Made by a program: the position numbers and the translations under genes
DNA from: Acidipropionibacterium jensenii DSM 20535
Lineage (GTDB): Bacteria; Actinomycetota; Actinomycetes; Propionibacteriales; Propionibacteriaceae
Reading direction: 5' to 3'
NCBI RefSeq assembly: GCF_000425285.1
Contig: NZ_AUDD01000005.1
Span: forward strand, 1 to 64,000
Length of the DNA: 64,000 nucleotides
Notes under the pieces: model-generated
The model's input: only the letters and a program-made list of their open reading frames with translations
What the model was told of the DNA's origin: nothing
The model's database searches: none
In this document: piece by piece, positions 25,726 through 34,971 of the stretch
How the letters are laid out: the number at the start of each line of letters is the position of its first letter
How positions within the stretch are numbered: position 1 is the first letter of the stretch

Positions 25726-27891
25726 ATGACCGATGCACTCATCCACCTCCGCGCGGCGGGGGTATCCCTTCTCCTGAGCACCCCGGCCGACCAGGCCGTG
25801 GGCATCGTCCACTGGGGCACCGATCTGGGCCCGCTCACCGCGGATGGCGCGGCGGCAGTGGCCACCAGCGTCGTCGAGCCGCTCGGCGGCAATGCCGTGG
25901 ACGTGCCGATCCACCGTGCCCTGCTCCCCCAGCTGGCCGACGGCTGGCTGGGACGTCCGGGCATCGAGGGATCCCGCCCCGACGGATCGGACTTCACCCC
26001 CCGCTTCCGCACCACCGGGATGAGCCTCGACGACTCCGCGGTGAGCGGCTTCCACGAGGCCGGGGCGGCCACCGTCGTGGCCCTCGCCGAGGACACCGAG
26101 GCCGGGCTGCGCACCGAGACGACCATCGAGATGACCGCCCAGGGGCTGGTGCGGATCGCCACCACCCTCACCAACACCGGCTCCGAGGCATTTGTCCTGG
26201 AAGGCCTTCAGCACTGCCTGCCGATCCCCGTCGACGCCGACGAGATCCTGGACTTCGCGGGTCACTGGGGCCTGGAGAGATTCCCCCAACGCACCCCGAT
26301 CGGCACCGGCACCCACCTGCGGGAGAACCGCCGTGGCCGCACCGGATCCGACTCCGCCTATGTCATGCAGGCCGGCACCCCCGGATTCTCCTTCCAGCAG
26401 GGAGAGGTCTGGGCCGCCCACCTGGCCTGGTCCGGCAACCACCGCCACTACGTGGAACGGCAGGCCAACGGGTTCGGCGTGATCGGCGCCGGGGAACTGC
26501 TGCTGCCCGGTGAGGCCCGCATCGCCCCCGGCGAGTCCTACACCAGCCCCGACCTCTACGCGAACCACGCGCACGGCCTGGACGGCATCGCCCACCGGTT
26601 CCACCACTTCGTCCGCGAGGACCTGCATCCGCTGTCGACCGACCGACCGGTCACCATCAACGTCTGGGAGGCCGTCGAGTTCGACCACCGGATCGGCAAG
26701 CTCCTGGAGCTGGCCGAGATCGCCGCCTCGATCGGCGTCGAGCGGTACGTCCTGGACGACGGCTGGTTCGGCTCCCGGCGCGACGACACCTCGGGACTCG
26801 GGGACTGGACGGTCTCCCCCGACGCCTGGCCCCAGGGCCTCGACCCGCTGGTCGACCGGGTGCGCTCCCTGGGGATGCAGTTCGGTCTGTGGTTCGAGCC
26901 CGAGATGATCAACGAGGACTCCGACCTGGCCCGCGCCCATCCCGACTGGATCATGGCCCCCGGCAAGCGGATGCCGCTCACCTGGCGCAACCAGCAGGTG
27001 CTCAACCTGTCGATCCCCGAGGCCTGGGAGCACACCCTCGAGGCCATCTCCAAGGTCATCGCGGAGTACCACCTCGACTACATCAAGTGGGACCACAACC
27101 GCGACCTCATCGAGTCCGCCACCCGGGCCAACGGCGCCGCCGCCACCCATGCCCAGACCCTCGCCGTCTACCGGATGTTCGACGTCCTCAATGAGCGGTT
27201 CCCCGATGTGGAGATCGAGTCCTGCTCCTCGGGCGGCGGCCGGGTGGACCTGGGGGTCATCAAGCGCTGCTCGCGGATCTGGGTCTCGGACTGCATCGAC
27301 TCCCTGGAGCGCCAGACGATGATGCGCTGGACGGCCCAGCTGCTCCCCCTGGAGTTCCTCGGCAGCCACATCGCCTCCAGCCCCTCCCAGACCACCGGAC
27401 GTCGTCACAGCCTCGGCTTCCGCGCGGCCACCGCCGTGTTCGGCCACCTGGGCATCGAGTGGGACATCACCGAGACCACCGAGGAGGAGCGCCGCGAGCT
27501 GGCCGGCTGGATCGACTTCTACAAGAAGCACCGGGACCTGCTGTTCAGCGGAGACCTGACCCGCGTCGACCGCGCCGAGGACAGCCTGCAGATCTGCGGT
27601 GTGGTCGCCAAAGACCGCTCCGAGGCGCTGTTCAGCATCGTCTCGATGCGCCGCTCCCCACTCTCCCCGCGGGGCATGGTGCGACTGTCCGGACTGGACG
27701 CCGACCGGACCTACCGGGTCGTCCCGGTGATCATCGGGGAGGAGCCCGGCGGACTGATCCGGCCCCCGTGGTTCGGCGACCAGGACCGCGGGATCGAGCT
27801 GCCCGGTTCGGCCCTGATGGCGTCGGGTCTGCACAGCCCCTGCCTGTACCCCGAGCAGGCCGTCGTACTCCAGCTCACCGCGATCGACTGA
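25726..27891 (+). CDS. Alpha-galactosidase, GH36
   Basis: 721 residues, the usual size for tetrameric bacterial GH36 enzymes. It hydrolyses terminal alpha-1,6-galactosyl bonds of melibiose, raffinose or stachyose. The catalytic residues are visible: nucleophile D456 in 'YIKWDHNRD' and acid/base D522 in 'WVSDCIDSLERQ'. Typical 'FGLWFEPEMINEDSDL' and 'ESCSSGGGRVDLG' blocks flank them. No signal peptide, so it is cytoplasmic and acts on imported sugars. It leads an operon with two permeases and a binding lipoprotein. Regulation is probably through the upstream palindrome and the ROK repressor downstream. Confidence 0.95.
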   Translation: MTDALIHLRAAGVSLLLSTPADQAVGIVHWGTDLGPLTADGAAAVATSVVEPLGGNAVDVPIHRALLPQLADGWLGRPGIEGSRPDGSDFTPRFRTTGMSLDDSAVSGFHEAGAATVVALAEDTEAGLRTETTIEMTAQGLVRIATTLTNTGSEAFVLEGLQHCLPIPVDADEILDFAGHWGLERFPQRTPIGTGTHLRENRRGRTGSDSAYVMQAGTPGFSFQQGEVWAAHLAWSGNHRHYVERQANGFGVIGAGELLLPGEARIAPGESYTSPDLYANHAHGLDGIAHRFHHFVREDLHPLSTDRPVTINVWEAVEFDHRIGKLLELAEIAASIGVERYVLDDGWFGSRRDDTSGLGDWTVSPDAWPQGLDPLVDRVRSLGMQFGLWFEPEMINEDSDLARAHPDWIMAPGKRMPLTWRNQQVLNLSIPEAWEHTLEAISKVIAEYHLDYIKWDHNRDLIESATRANGAAATHAQTLAVYRMFDVLNERFPDVEIESCSSGGGRVDLGVIKRCSRIWVSDCIDSLERQTMMRWTAQLLPLEFLGSHIASSPSQTTGRRHSLGFRAATAVFGHLGIEWDITETTEEERRELAGWIDFYKKHRDLLFSGDLTRVDRAEDSLQICGVVAKDRSEALFSIVSMRRSPLSPRGMVRLSGLDADRTYRVVPVIIGEEPGGLIRPPWFGDQDRGIELPGSALMASGLHSPCLYPEQAVVLQLTAID

Positions 27892-27934
27892 TCGTCACCT
27901 GCTGGCATCCCATCCATCCACGACAGAAAGAGCA

Positions 27935-28855
27935 ATGATGTCGACAACGGCTTCAAAGGTGCGGCCGGGTCACAGACCGCACCTCACATCCACGTCCGAC
28001 CTGCCGCTGGCGCTGGTGTTCATCGCGCCCGCCGCGGTCGGACTGATCGTCTTCCTCATCCGTCCGCTCATCATGGGCATCTACTACAGCTTCACCAACT
28101 TCAACGTCCTCACCCCGCCACACTGGGCCGGCCTGAAGAACTACGCGGAGCTGTTCGCCGATGACCGGTTCTGGAACTCCCTGAGCGTCACCGTCGAGTA
28201 CGTCATCATCAACATCGGGGCCCAGACCATCCTGGCCGTGCTCATCGCGGCCCTGATGCACCGGCTCACGAAGTCCACCTGGGTGCGCTCCTTCGTGCTG
28301 ACCCCCTACCTGGTCTCCAATGTCGTCACCGCCCTGGTGTTCCTGTGGATGCTCGACACCCAGCTCGGCATCGTCAACCACGTCATCACCTCACTGGGTG
28401 GAAGTGCGGTCGGATTCTGGACCACCGAGTCCACCGTGATCCCCACCGTCGCCCTGGTCAACGTGTGGCGGAACATGGGATACACCGCCCTGCTGATCTT
28501 CGCCGGTCTCCAGGGCATCCCGGAGAACCTCTACGAGGCGGGCCGCACCGATGGGGCCACCGAGTCTCAGATGTTTTTCCGGATCACCCTGCCGCTGCTG
28601 CGGCCGATCCTGGCTCTGGTGCTCATCATGACGATCATCGGCTCCTTCCAGGTCTTCGACACGGTGGCGGTGGCCACCTCCGGAGGTCCCGCGGACGCCT
28701 CGAACGTGCTGCAGATGTACATCTACCAGAAGGCCTTCGGGGAGTTCGACTTCGGCTACGCCTCCGCGCTGTCGGTGGCCCTCATGATCATTCTCGTCAT
28801 CATCACCGCCATCCAGTACAAGGTCACTCGCGCCGGCGAGACCGACCTGGACTGA
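27935..28855 (+). CDS. Sugar ABC transporter permease, MalF-type
   Basis: 306 residues, six predicted membrane helices. N-terminal 'DLPLALVFIAPAAVGLIVFLI' then 'YSFTNFNVL..PHWAGLKNYAELF' is standard for carbohydrate (CUT1) permeases. The EAA loop 'EAGRTDGATESQMFFRITLPLLRP' docks the ATPase. It pairs with the next permease. No ATPase gene is in the operon, so a shared MsmK/MalK-type ATPase elsewhere is likely. A second ATG at 27938 is an equally good start. Confidence 0.92.
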   Translation: MMSTTASKVRPGHRPHLTSTSDLPLALVFIAPAAVGLIVFLIRPLIMGIYYSFTNFNVLTPPHWAGLKNYAELFADDRFWNSLSVTVEYVIINIGAQTILAVLIAALMHRLTKSTWVRSFVLTPYLVSNVVTALVFLWMLDTQLGIVNHVITSLGGSAVGFWTTESTVIPTVALVNVWRNMGYTALLIFAGLQGIPENLYEAGRTDGATESQMFFRITLPLLRPILALVLIMTIIGSFQVFDTVAVATSGGPADASNVLQMYIYQKAFGEFDFGYASALSVALMIILVIITAIQYKVTRAGETDLD

Positions 28856-28865
28856 GGAGATCACC

Positions 28866-29813
28866 ATGGCTACCGTCTCTCTGACCGGCGCTGCGAGCGC
28901 CACCACCGCCCCCATCACCCAGAAGGTCCATCACAAGCGGACCGTGACCCCCGGCAAGGTGGTCGGCTGGGTGTTCATGGTGATCATCCTGTTCATCACC
29001 CTGTTCCCCTTCTACTGGATCCTGCGCACCGCCCTGTCCAGCAATGCCCTGCTGGCCACCCGCCCCGGCTTCTTCGGGCCGGTGGGCACCAATATGGGCG
29101 GCTTCGCCCGCGTCTTCGGCGCCCAGGACGTCGCCACCGCCGTCTCCCAGGGAGGGTCGGGTGCCAGCATCAACTTCTGGCGCTACCTGATCAACTCCCT
29201 GATCGTGGCGACGGTCATCACCCTGGTCCAGACGCTGAGCTGCGCGATGGCCTCCTACGCCTTCGCACGGCTGCGCTGGAAGGGTCGCAACCTCGTCTTC
29301 AGCATCTTCCTGGCGGCGATGATGATCCCGAGCATCTTCACCTTCCTGCCGAACTTCATCCTGATGAAGCAGCTCCACCTCATCGACACCCTGCTGGGCA
29401 TCATGCTCCCCACCATGCTGATCTCCCCCTTCGCGGTGTTCTTCCTGCGGCAGTTCTTCATGAACATCTCCCGCGAGGTGGAGGAGGCCGCCCTCATCGA
29501 CGGCGCCTCCAAGACCGTGGTGTTCTGGAAGCTCATCCTGCCGATGGCCAGCGCACCGATGTTCACCCTGGGGCTGCTGACCTACATCACCGCCTGGAAC
29601 GACTACTTCTGGCCGTTGATGGTCTCCTACACGGACTCCTCGAGGGTGCTCAACGTCGCCCTGGGCGTGTTCCGTGCCCAGTCCCCCCAGTCGGGCGTCG
29701 ACTGGTCGGGTCTGATGGCGGCGACCCTGGTGTCGGCCCTGCCGATGCTCATCCTGTTCGCCTGCTTCGCCAAGCGAATCGTCAACTCCATCGGTTTCAC
29801 CGGGATCAAGTGA
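28866..29813 (+). CDS. Sugar ABC transporter permease, MalG-type
   Basis: 315 residues with six membrane helices. Starts 10 bp after the MalF-type permease. 'FPFYWILRTALSSN' opens the membrane core, and the EAA loop 'EAALIDGASKTVVFWKLILPM' contacts the ATPase. Ends in 'FACFAKRIVNSIGFTGIK', typical of MalG-type subunits. Forms the heterodimeric channel with the upstream permease for alpha-galactosides. Confidence 0.92.
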   Translation: MATVSLTGAASATTAPITQKVHHKRTVTPGKVVGWVFMVIILFITLFPFYWILRTALSSNALLATRPGFFGPVGTNMGGFARVFGAQDVATAVSQGGSGASINFWRYLINSLIVATVITLVQTLSCAMASYAFARLRWKGRNLVFSIFLAAMMIPSIFTFLPNFILMKQLHLIDTLLGIMLPTMLISPFAVFFLRQFFMNISREVEEAALIDGASKTVVFWKLILPMASAPMFTLGLLTYITAWNDYFWPLMVSYTDSSRVLNVALGVFRAQSPQSGVDWSGLMAATLVSALPMLILFACFAKRIVNSIGFTGIK

Positions 29814-29820
29814 GGTTGCC

Positions 29821-31173
29821 ATGTCTCTGAGAAGACCATCGATCCGACGCGCTCTCACCGCGACCCTGGCCGCCTGCATGATCGGAGTCACCGGCTGCTC
29901 CTCCCAGGCGGGCGGCAAGACCTCCATCGACTACTGGCTGTGGGACGCCAACCAGCTGCCGAGCTACGCCAAGTGCATCGCCAAGTTCGAGGACAAGAAC
30001 CCCGACATCAATGTCCGGATCAACCAGCTCGGATGGAGCGACTACTGGACCAAGCTCACCGCCAGCTTCGTCGCCGACTCCGCCCCCGACGTCTTCACCA
30101 ACCACCTCGGGCGCTACCCCGAGCTGGTGAAGCTCGGCGTCCTGCAGCCCCTCGACGAGCTGCCGGAGCTCAAGTCGATCAAGGACACCGACTACGAGCC
30201 GGGGCTGGCGAAGCTGTGGACGGGTTCGGACGGACACCGCTACGGCGTCCCGAAGGACTACGACACCGTCTCGATCATGTACGACAAGACCAAGCTGCAG
30301 GCGGCCGGGATCACCGACGCCGAGCTCGCCAGTGCCACCTGGAACCCCACTGACGGTGGCTCCTTCGAGAAGATCCTCGCCAAGCTCACCGTCGACAAGA
30401 ACGGCAAGCGCGGCGACCAGAAGGGGTTTGACAAGACCAACGTCAAACAGTACGGGCTGGGTGTCGACAAGAACTTCGACTACACCGGCCAGACGAACTG
30501 GTCCCCCTTCGCTCTGTCGACCGGCTGGTACTACACCAACAAGCCGACCTGGGGAACGGAGTTCAACTACGACAACCAGCAGTTCCAGAACTCCCTGGGC
30601 TGGTACGTGGGACTGTCCAAGAAGGGCTACATGCCCAGGTACGGACAGTTCGGCCAGAGCGTGACGACAGACCAGCAGTTGGCCTCCGGGCAGGTGGCGC
30701 TGTCACTCAACGGCTCCTGGATGCTGCGCACCTACGCCAACCTCAAGACCGTCAAGCTCGGCATCTCGCCGCTGCCCAGCGGCCCCGTTGGGCACCCGGT
30801 CTCGCTGTACAACGGCCTGGGCGACTCGATCTCGAAGTTCTCCAAGCACAAGACGGAGGCCGCGAAACTGGTCGCCTTCCTGGGCTCGGACGACTGCCAG
30901 AACATCGTCGGGACCGACGCGGTGGTGTTCCCGGCCCGACCCGCCGGCACCGCAAAGGCCATCGAGACCTACCGGCAGAAGGGCCTGGACGTCACCCCCT
31001 TCACCGACCGGGTGAAGAAGGGTCAGACGGCCCTGTACCCACTCGTGTACCACGGTTCGGAGATCTCCTCGCTGATGCAGCCGACCCTGGACTCGGTGTG
31101 GATCGGCAGCACGCCGGTCTCGGCCCTCACCGGGGTCAACACGAAGGTCAACGCGATCCTCGCGGAGAAGTAG
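29821..31173 (+). CDS. Sugar-binding lipoprotein of the alpha-galactoside ABC transporter
   Basis: 450 residues. The lipoprotein signal peptide ends in 'GVTGC', giving a lipid-modified cysteine near residue 25. The mature part is a family-1 extracellular solute-binding protein ('YWLWDANQLPSYAKCIAKFEDKNPDINV', 'TASFVADSAPDVFTNHLGRYPELVKLG', 'VALSLNGSWMLRTYANL'). It captures the oligosaccharide outside the cell and delivers it to the two permeases just upstream. It is last in the operon, whereas binding proteins usually come first. A strong terminator follows. Confidence 0.92.
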   Translation: MSLRRPSIRRALTATLAACMIGVTGCSSQAGGKTSIDYWLWDANQLPSYAKCIAKFEDKNPDINVRINQLGWSDYWTKLTASFVADSAPDVFTNHLGRYPELVKLGVLQPLDELPELKSIKDTDYEPGLAKLWTGSDGHRYGVPKDYDTVSIMYDKTKLQAAGITDAELASATWNPTDGGSFEKILAKLTVDKNGKRGDQKGFDKTNVKQYGLGVDKNFDYTGQTNWSPFALSTGWYYTNKPTWGTEFNYDNQQFQNSLGWYVGLSKKGYMPRYGQFGQSVTTDQQLASGQVALSLNGSWMLRTYANLKTVKLGISPLPSGPVGHPVSLYNGLGDSISKFSKHKTEAAKLVAFLGSDDCQNIVGTDAVVFPARPAGTAKAIETYRQKGLDVTPFTDRVKKGQTALYPLVYHGSEISSLMQPTLDSVWIGSTPVSALTGVNTKVNAILAEK

Positions 31174-31212
31174 CGTCTCTGCGCGACAGCACGACCCCAG
31201 CAGGACAACCCC

Positions 31213-31254
31213 ACCAGCACGGCCCCGGAGAGCATCCTCCGGGGCCGTGCTGGT
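31213..31254 (+). terminator. Strong terminator of the alpha-galactoside operon
   Basis: 18-bp perfect stem (accagcacggccccggag / ctccggggccgtgctggt), loop agcatc. It sits between convergent genes and is likely bidirectional. T-run weak. Confidence 0.8.
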
Positions 31255-31329
31255 GTCGCGGCCGGGGTGAATCCGCAGCACACCGGGTGGGGGTGCGATC
31301 ACCGTGGCCGTGCAGCCCGGCGCCTGCCC

Positions 31330-32478
31330 TCAGACCCGCAGCAGTTCCTCCACCGCGATGACCGCCGCCCCGCGGGCCCAGTCGCCCAGCTCCCAGTCGG
31401 CGATGTGGATCGGGATGGTGCGCTGCAGGGGGCTGACCAGGCCCGCCAGCCGCGCCGCCAGGCCATCGGCCACCGGGGTGAGCAGGGGGCTGAGCTCCCC
31501 TCCCAGCAGAATCAGCTGCGGGTCGGTGAAACTCACCAGGGAGGCCAGCAGCGGTACCAGCCGGTCGACCACCCAGTCGGCGACCTGCAGGGCCCGGGGG
31601 TCTCCCGACTCTGCCGCCCGGATCAACGGGTCCAGCTCGGCGGGCAGATCCCGGGCCGCGCACTGGTCGAGGATCGCCGGGGTGTTGAGGAGCCTGCCGC
31701 CCGGCTGAGGACGTCCCTCCTCGTCCAGGGTCGTCATCCACTGGCTCAGCCCGGCCTCGCCGGTGGCCCCGGTCACCGCATGACCGTGGTCGACGATGCA
31801 GGCCCCGAGCCCCTCCCCCAAGGTCACCATGATGAAGGATCCGACGTGACGGCCGATCCCGATCCGTCGTTCCATCTCGACCAGGCTGCGCAGATCGTTC
31901 TCGACGTGCACCGGGATGCCGAGCTCCCGCTCGATGTCGGCAACCAGATCCTGGCCCGGGGTCGCCTCCAGGACCGGTGCGCGGACCAGGGTCCGGCGGT
32001 CACGGGCGATCGTCCCGCCGACGCCCAGCCCCAGACCGACCACCGGTCGGTCGGCGTCCAGACGCCGGGCCATCTCCAGGCACCCGGTGGTGATCCACTG
32101 GGCGGTGGTCGCCGGGATCGGGGTCTCGGCGCGGGCGAGCACATCGCCCATCAGATTCGCCCGACAGCCCAGCACCCGGCCCGGAACCACCTTGCAGCCG
32201 ATGACATTGAGCTCGTCGGCCCGCGCGGAGACCGGCTGGAGGGGTCTTCCCACCGTCCCCGAGACGGCGGCCGGTCCGATCTCGGCCAGCCCCTCGGTGG
32301 TCAGTGTGCGCACCGCCTTGGTGACCGAACCGGTGGTGACCCCCAGTCGGTCTGCCAGCCTGGTGCGCGGGGTCGGACCGTCGGTGAGCAGGACGTCGAG
32401 CACCCGACGGGCGACGTCTCCCTGGGTCCCGAGAACTCGGTGCCAGGGAGAGTCCGGGGAGCGTGGATCGATGAACAT
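31330..32478 (-). CDS. ROK-family transcriptional repressor
   Basis: 382 residues. N-terminal winged helix-turn-helix (about 18-75, 'VARRVLDVLLTDGPTPRTRLADRLGVTTGSVTK' region) followed by a ROK kinase-like sugar-sensing domain ('VVGLGLGVGG', 'VENDLRSLVEMERRIG', 'SFIMVTLGEGLGACIV', 'TGATGEAGL'). The CxCGxxGCxE zinc signature of kinases is missing, as in many ROK regulators. It faces the alpha-galactoside operon and is the natural candidate to bind the palindrome at 25603-25638. The start is at an ATG without a strong ribosome site. Confidence 0.85.
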   Translation of the reverse strand: MFIDPRSPDSPWHRVLGTQGDVARRVLDVLLTDGPTPRTRLADRLGVTTGSVTKAVRTLTTEGLAEIGPAAVSGTVGRPLQPVSARADELNVIGCKVVPGRVLGCRANLMGDVLARAETPIPATTAQWITTGCLEMARRLDADRPVVGLGLGVGGTIARDRRTLVRAPVLEATPGQDLVADIERELGIPVHVENDLRSLVEMERRIGIGRHVGSFIMVTLGEGLGACIVDHGHAVTGATGEAGLSQWMTTLDEEGRPQPGGRLLNTPAILDQCAARDLPAELDPLIRAAESGDPRALQVADWVVDRLVPLLASLVSFTDPQLILLGGELSPLLTPVADGLAARLAGLVSPLQRTIPIHIADWELGDWARGAAVIAVEELLRV

Positions 32479-32488
32479 GGGTCTGCGG

Positions 32489-32842
32489 TCAGCGCCCCTC
32501 GCACACCACGAGGGCGACGGCCAGACCGGCGTCGTGGCTCAGCGACAGGTGCACCGCCGCGATCCCCTGCTCACGGGCCACCTCGGCGACCCGGCCGCGC
32601 AGCGCGAAGGAGGGTGCACCGGTCTGGTCGACCGTCACCTCGGCATCGGCCCAGCTGAGTCCTCGCGGCCCGCCGAGGGCCTTGTGGAGGGCCTCCTTGG
32701 CGGCGAACCGGGCGGCCTGGGACTGCGCCGGACGGCCGGCCTCCTGGGCGCTCAGGACGCGTCGGGCCAGCCCGGGATGGCGAGCCAGGGCGGCCTGCCA
32801 CCTGGACACCTCGCAGACGTCCACCCCGATGCCGAGAATCAC
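32489..32842 (-). CDS. acpS: Holo-[acyl-carrier-protein] synthase
   Basis: 117 residues from GTG (the upstream frame is non-homologous). Transfers 4'-phosphopantetheine from CoA to acyl carrier protein. Metal-binding D8 in 'GIGVDVCEV' and E50 in 'RFAAKEALHKAL' are conserved, as is 'HLSLSHD'. It lies between the ROK regulator and glmS, all on the minus strand. Confidence 0.93.
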   Translation of the reverse strand: MILGIGVDVCEVSRWQAALARHPGLARRVLSAQEAGRPAQSQAARFAAKEALHKALGGPRGLSWADAEVTVDQTGAPSFALRGRVAEVAREQGIAAVHLSLSHDAGLAVALVVCEGR

Positions 32843-32951
32843 GGCTCCAAATCTACGCGGTGACGGGAGGAACCCCGCCACCCGGGCGGGGCAGGGCTGT
32901 ATCGGGGCGGGGCTGAACTGCTGAGGAGAACACACCAGAAACAGGAGAGCA

Positions 32952-32987
32952 CCGGGGGCAGGGCAGGATGCTCCGTCCTGCCCCCGG
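32952..32987 (-). terminator. Terminator-like hairpin after glmS
   Basis: ccgggggcagg / cctgcccccgg, 11 paired bases with a 14-base loop that can pair further. It starts 8 bp after the glmS stop on the minus strand. Confidence 0.6.
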
Positions 32988-32994
32988 CCCGGGG

Positions 32995-34842
32995 TCACTC
33001 CACGGTGACGGACTTCGCCAGGTTGCGGGGCTGGTCGACATCGTGGCCCTTGGCGGTGGCCAGCTCGCAGGCGAAGGCTTGGAGCGGCACGGCGGCCACC
33101 AACGGCTGGAGCAGGGTCGAGCACCTCGGCAGGGTGAAGAGGGTGTCGGCGAAGGCCTCGACGGCGGTGTCCCCCTCCTCGGCCAGCACGATGGTGCGGG
33201 CACCGCGCGCCCTGATCTCCTCGATGTTGGAGACCACCTTGTCGTGCAGCTGGTCGCGGCCCTGCGGGGGCACCACGACGAAGACCGGGGTGCCCTCCTC
33301 GATGACGGCGATCGCCCCGTGCTTGAGCTCGCCGGCGGCGAATCCCTCGGCATGCAGGTAGGCGATCTCCTTGAGCTTCAGCGCCCCCTCGAGGGCCACC
33401 GGGTAGCCGACGTGGCGGCCGAGGAAGAACACCGCGTCCTCGTCCTTGGCCATCTCGCGAGCCAGCTCGTAGACCGGCTCGATTCCGTCCAGCACCTTCT
33501 GGATCTTGTCGGGCATGGTTTCCAACTCGTCGAGCAGGGACCGGATCTCGTCGCCGTACTTCATCCCCCGCACCTGGGCCAGGTAGAGGCCCAGCAGGTA
33601 GCAGGCGACCACCTGGGTGAGGAATCCCTTGGTGGAGGCCACCCCGATCTCCGGGCCGGCGTGGGTGTAGATGGCCGCGTCGGACTCGCGGGGAATGGTG
33701 GCGCCGTTGGTGTTGCAGATCGCGATGACCCGGGCGCCCTGCTCGCGGGCGTGCCGGATGGCCATCAGGGTGTCGGCGGTCTCACCGGACTGGGAGATGG
33801 TGATGACCAGGGTCATCGGGTCGATGATAGGGTCGCGGTAGCGGAACTCGCTGGCCAGCTCCACCTCGCAGGCCACCCTGGTCCAGTGCTCGATGGCGTA
33901 CTTGGCGACCATCCCGGCGTAGAAGGCCGAACCGCAGGCCACGATGACGATCTTGTTGATCCTGCGCAGCTCCTCCGGGGAGATCCGCACCTCGTCCAGC
34001 ACGAGGTCGCCGCGGTCGGTCCACCGGCCCAGCAGGGTGTCGGCGACGGCCTTGGGCTGCTCGAAGATCTCCTTGCGCATGAACCAGTCGTAGCCCTGCT
34101 TCTCGGCTGCCGAGAGGTCCCAGTCGACGTGGTAGGGGCGCCCCTCGGAGGGGTTGCCGTCGAAATCGGTGATGGTGACCGAGTCGGAGGTGATGGTGAC
34201 GACCTGGTCCTGACCGAGCTCGAGGGCGTCGCGGGTGTGCTCGATGAAGGCCGCGACGTCGGAGGCGAGGAAGTTCTCCCCCTTGCCCAGGCCGACCACC
34301 AGCGGAGAGTTGCGGCGGGCGGCGACGACCACGTCGGGCTCCCCGGCGTTGACCGCGACCAGGGTGAACGCACCGGTCAGCCGGGAGGCGACGTGCTGCA
34401 TCGCCACGGCGAGGCTGGCACCCGCGGCGACCTCCTGGCCCAGCAGGTGGGCCGCAACCTCGGTGTCGGTGTCGGAGGTGAAGGTCACACCCTCGGCGAT
34501 CAGTTCGGCGCGCAGGCTGGCGAAGTTCTCGATGATGCCGTTGTGGACGACGGCGACCCTGCCGTCGGAGGAGACGTGGGGGTGAGCATTGGCGTCGGTG
34601 GGTGCACCGTGGGTGGCCCACCGGGTGTGCCCGATGCCCTGGGTGGAGGGGGGCAGGGGATGGGCCTCGAGGTCAGCGCAGAGATTGGCCAACTTGCCCG
34701 ACTTCTTGTCCCAGTAGAGTGTGTTGTCGGCGACCACCGCAAGGCCCGCGGAGTCGTAGCCGCGGTACTCAAGCCGTGTGAGCCCCTCAATGATGATGTC
34801 GCGAGCCTGTCTGGGGCCGCAATAACCTACAATTCCGCACAT
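32995..34842 (-). CDS. glmS: Glutamine-fructose-6-phosphate aminotransferase
   Basis: 615 residues. The ATG at 34842 gives the required N-terminus 'MCGIVGYCG', where C2 becomes the catalytic nucleophile after methionine removal. It makes glucosamine-6-phosphate from fructose-6-phosphate and glutamine, the first step to UDP-GlcNAc. The glutaminase domain (1-240, 'GHTRWATHG', 'VVHNGIIENF') precedes two SIS domains ending 'LAKSVTVE'. The window also carries glmM, the next enzyme. No glmS ribozyme is seen in the 129-bp upstream gap. Confidence 0.97.
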   Translation of the reverse strand: MCGIVGYCGPRQARDIIIEGLTRLEYRGYDSAGLAVVADNTLYWDKKSGKLANLCADLEAHPLPPSTQGIGHTRWATHGAPTDANAHPHVSSDGRVAVVHNGIIENFASLRAELIAEGVTFTSDTDTEVAAHLLGQEVAAGASLAVAMQHVASRLTGAFTLVAVNAGEPDVVVAARRNSPLVVGLGKGENFLASDVAAFIEHTRDALELGQDQVVTITSDSVTITDFDGNPSEGRPYHVDWDLSAAEKQGYDWFMRKEIFEQPKAVADTLLGRWTDRGDLVLDEVRISPEELRRINKIVIVACGSAFYAGMVAKYAIEHWTRVACEVELASEFRYRDPIIDPMTLVITISQSGETADTLMAIRHAREQGARVIAICNTNGATIPRESDAAIYTHAGPEIGVASTKGFLTQVVACYLLGLYLAQVRGMKYGDEIRSLLDELETMPDKIQKVLDGIEPVYELAREMAKDEDAVFFLGRHVGYPVALEGALKLKEIAYLHAEGFAAGELKHGAIAVIEEGTPVFVVVPPQGRDQLHDKVVSNIEEIRARGARTIVLAEEGDTAVEAFADTLFTLPRCSTLLQPLVAAVPLQAFACELATAKGHDVDQPRNLAKSVTVE

Positions 34843-34971
34843 GGCAAGAAACGTACAGCAGAGCTGAGCGTTCTGGCCAGCCGGGACACACCGAACGGTC
34901 ACATCGACACCGACCGCACTCGACGCTACCCGGATCGGGGCGGCCGGTTCCATCAACTATCGTCCTGTGAT

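Noticed and set aside
32968-34971. A plus-strand open frame of over 650 codons opposite glmS
   Set aside because: It is the antisense shadow of glmS in GC-rich DNA; only the part after 34972 has methyltransferase character.
34843-34971. A glmS ribozyme or glucosamine-responsive leader
   Set aside because: The gap is only 129 bp, shared with a divergent gene, and shows no ribozyme-like core.
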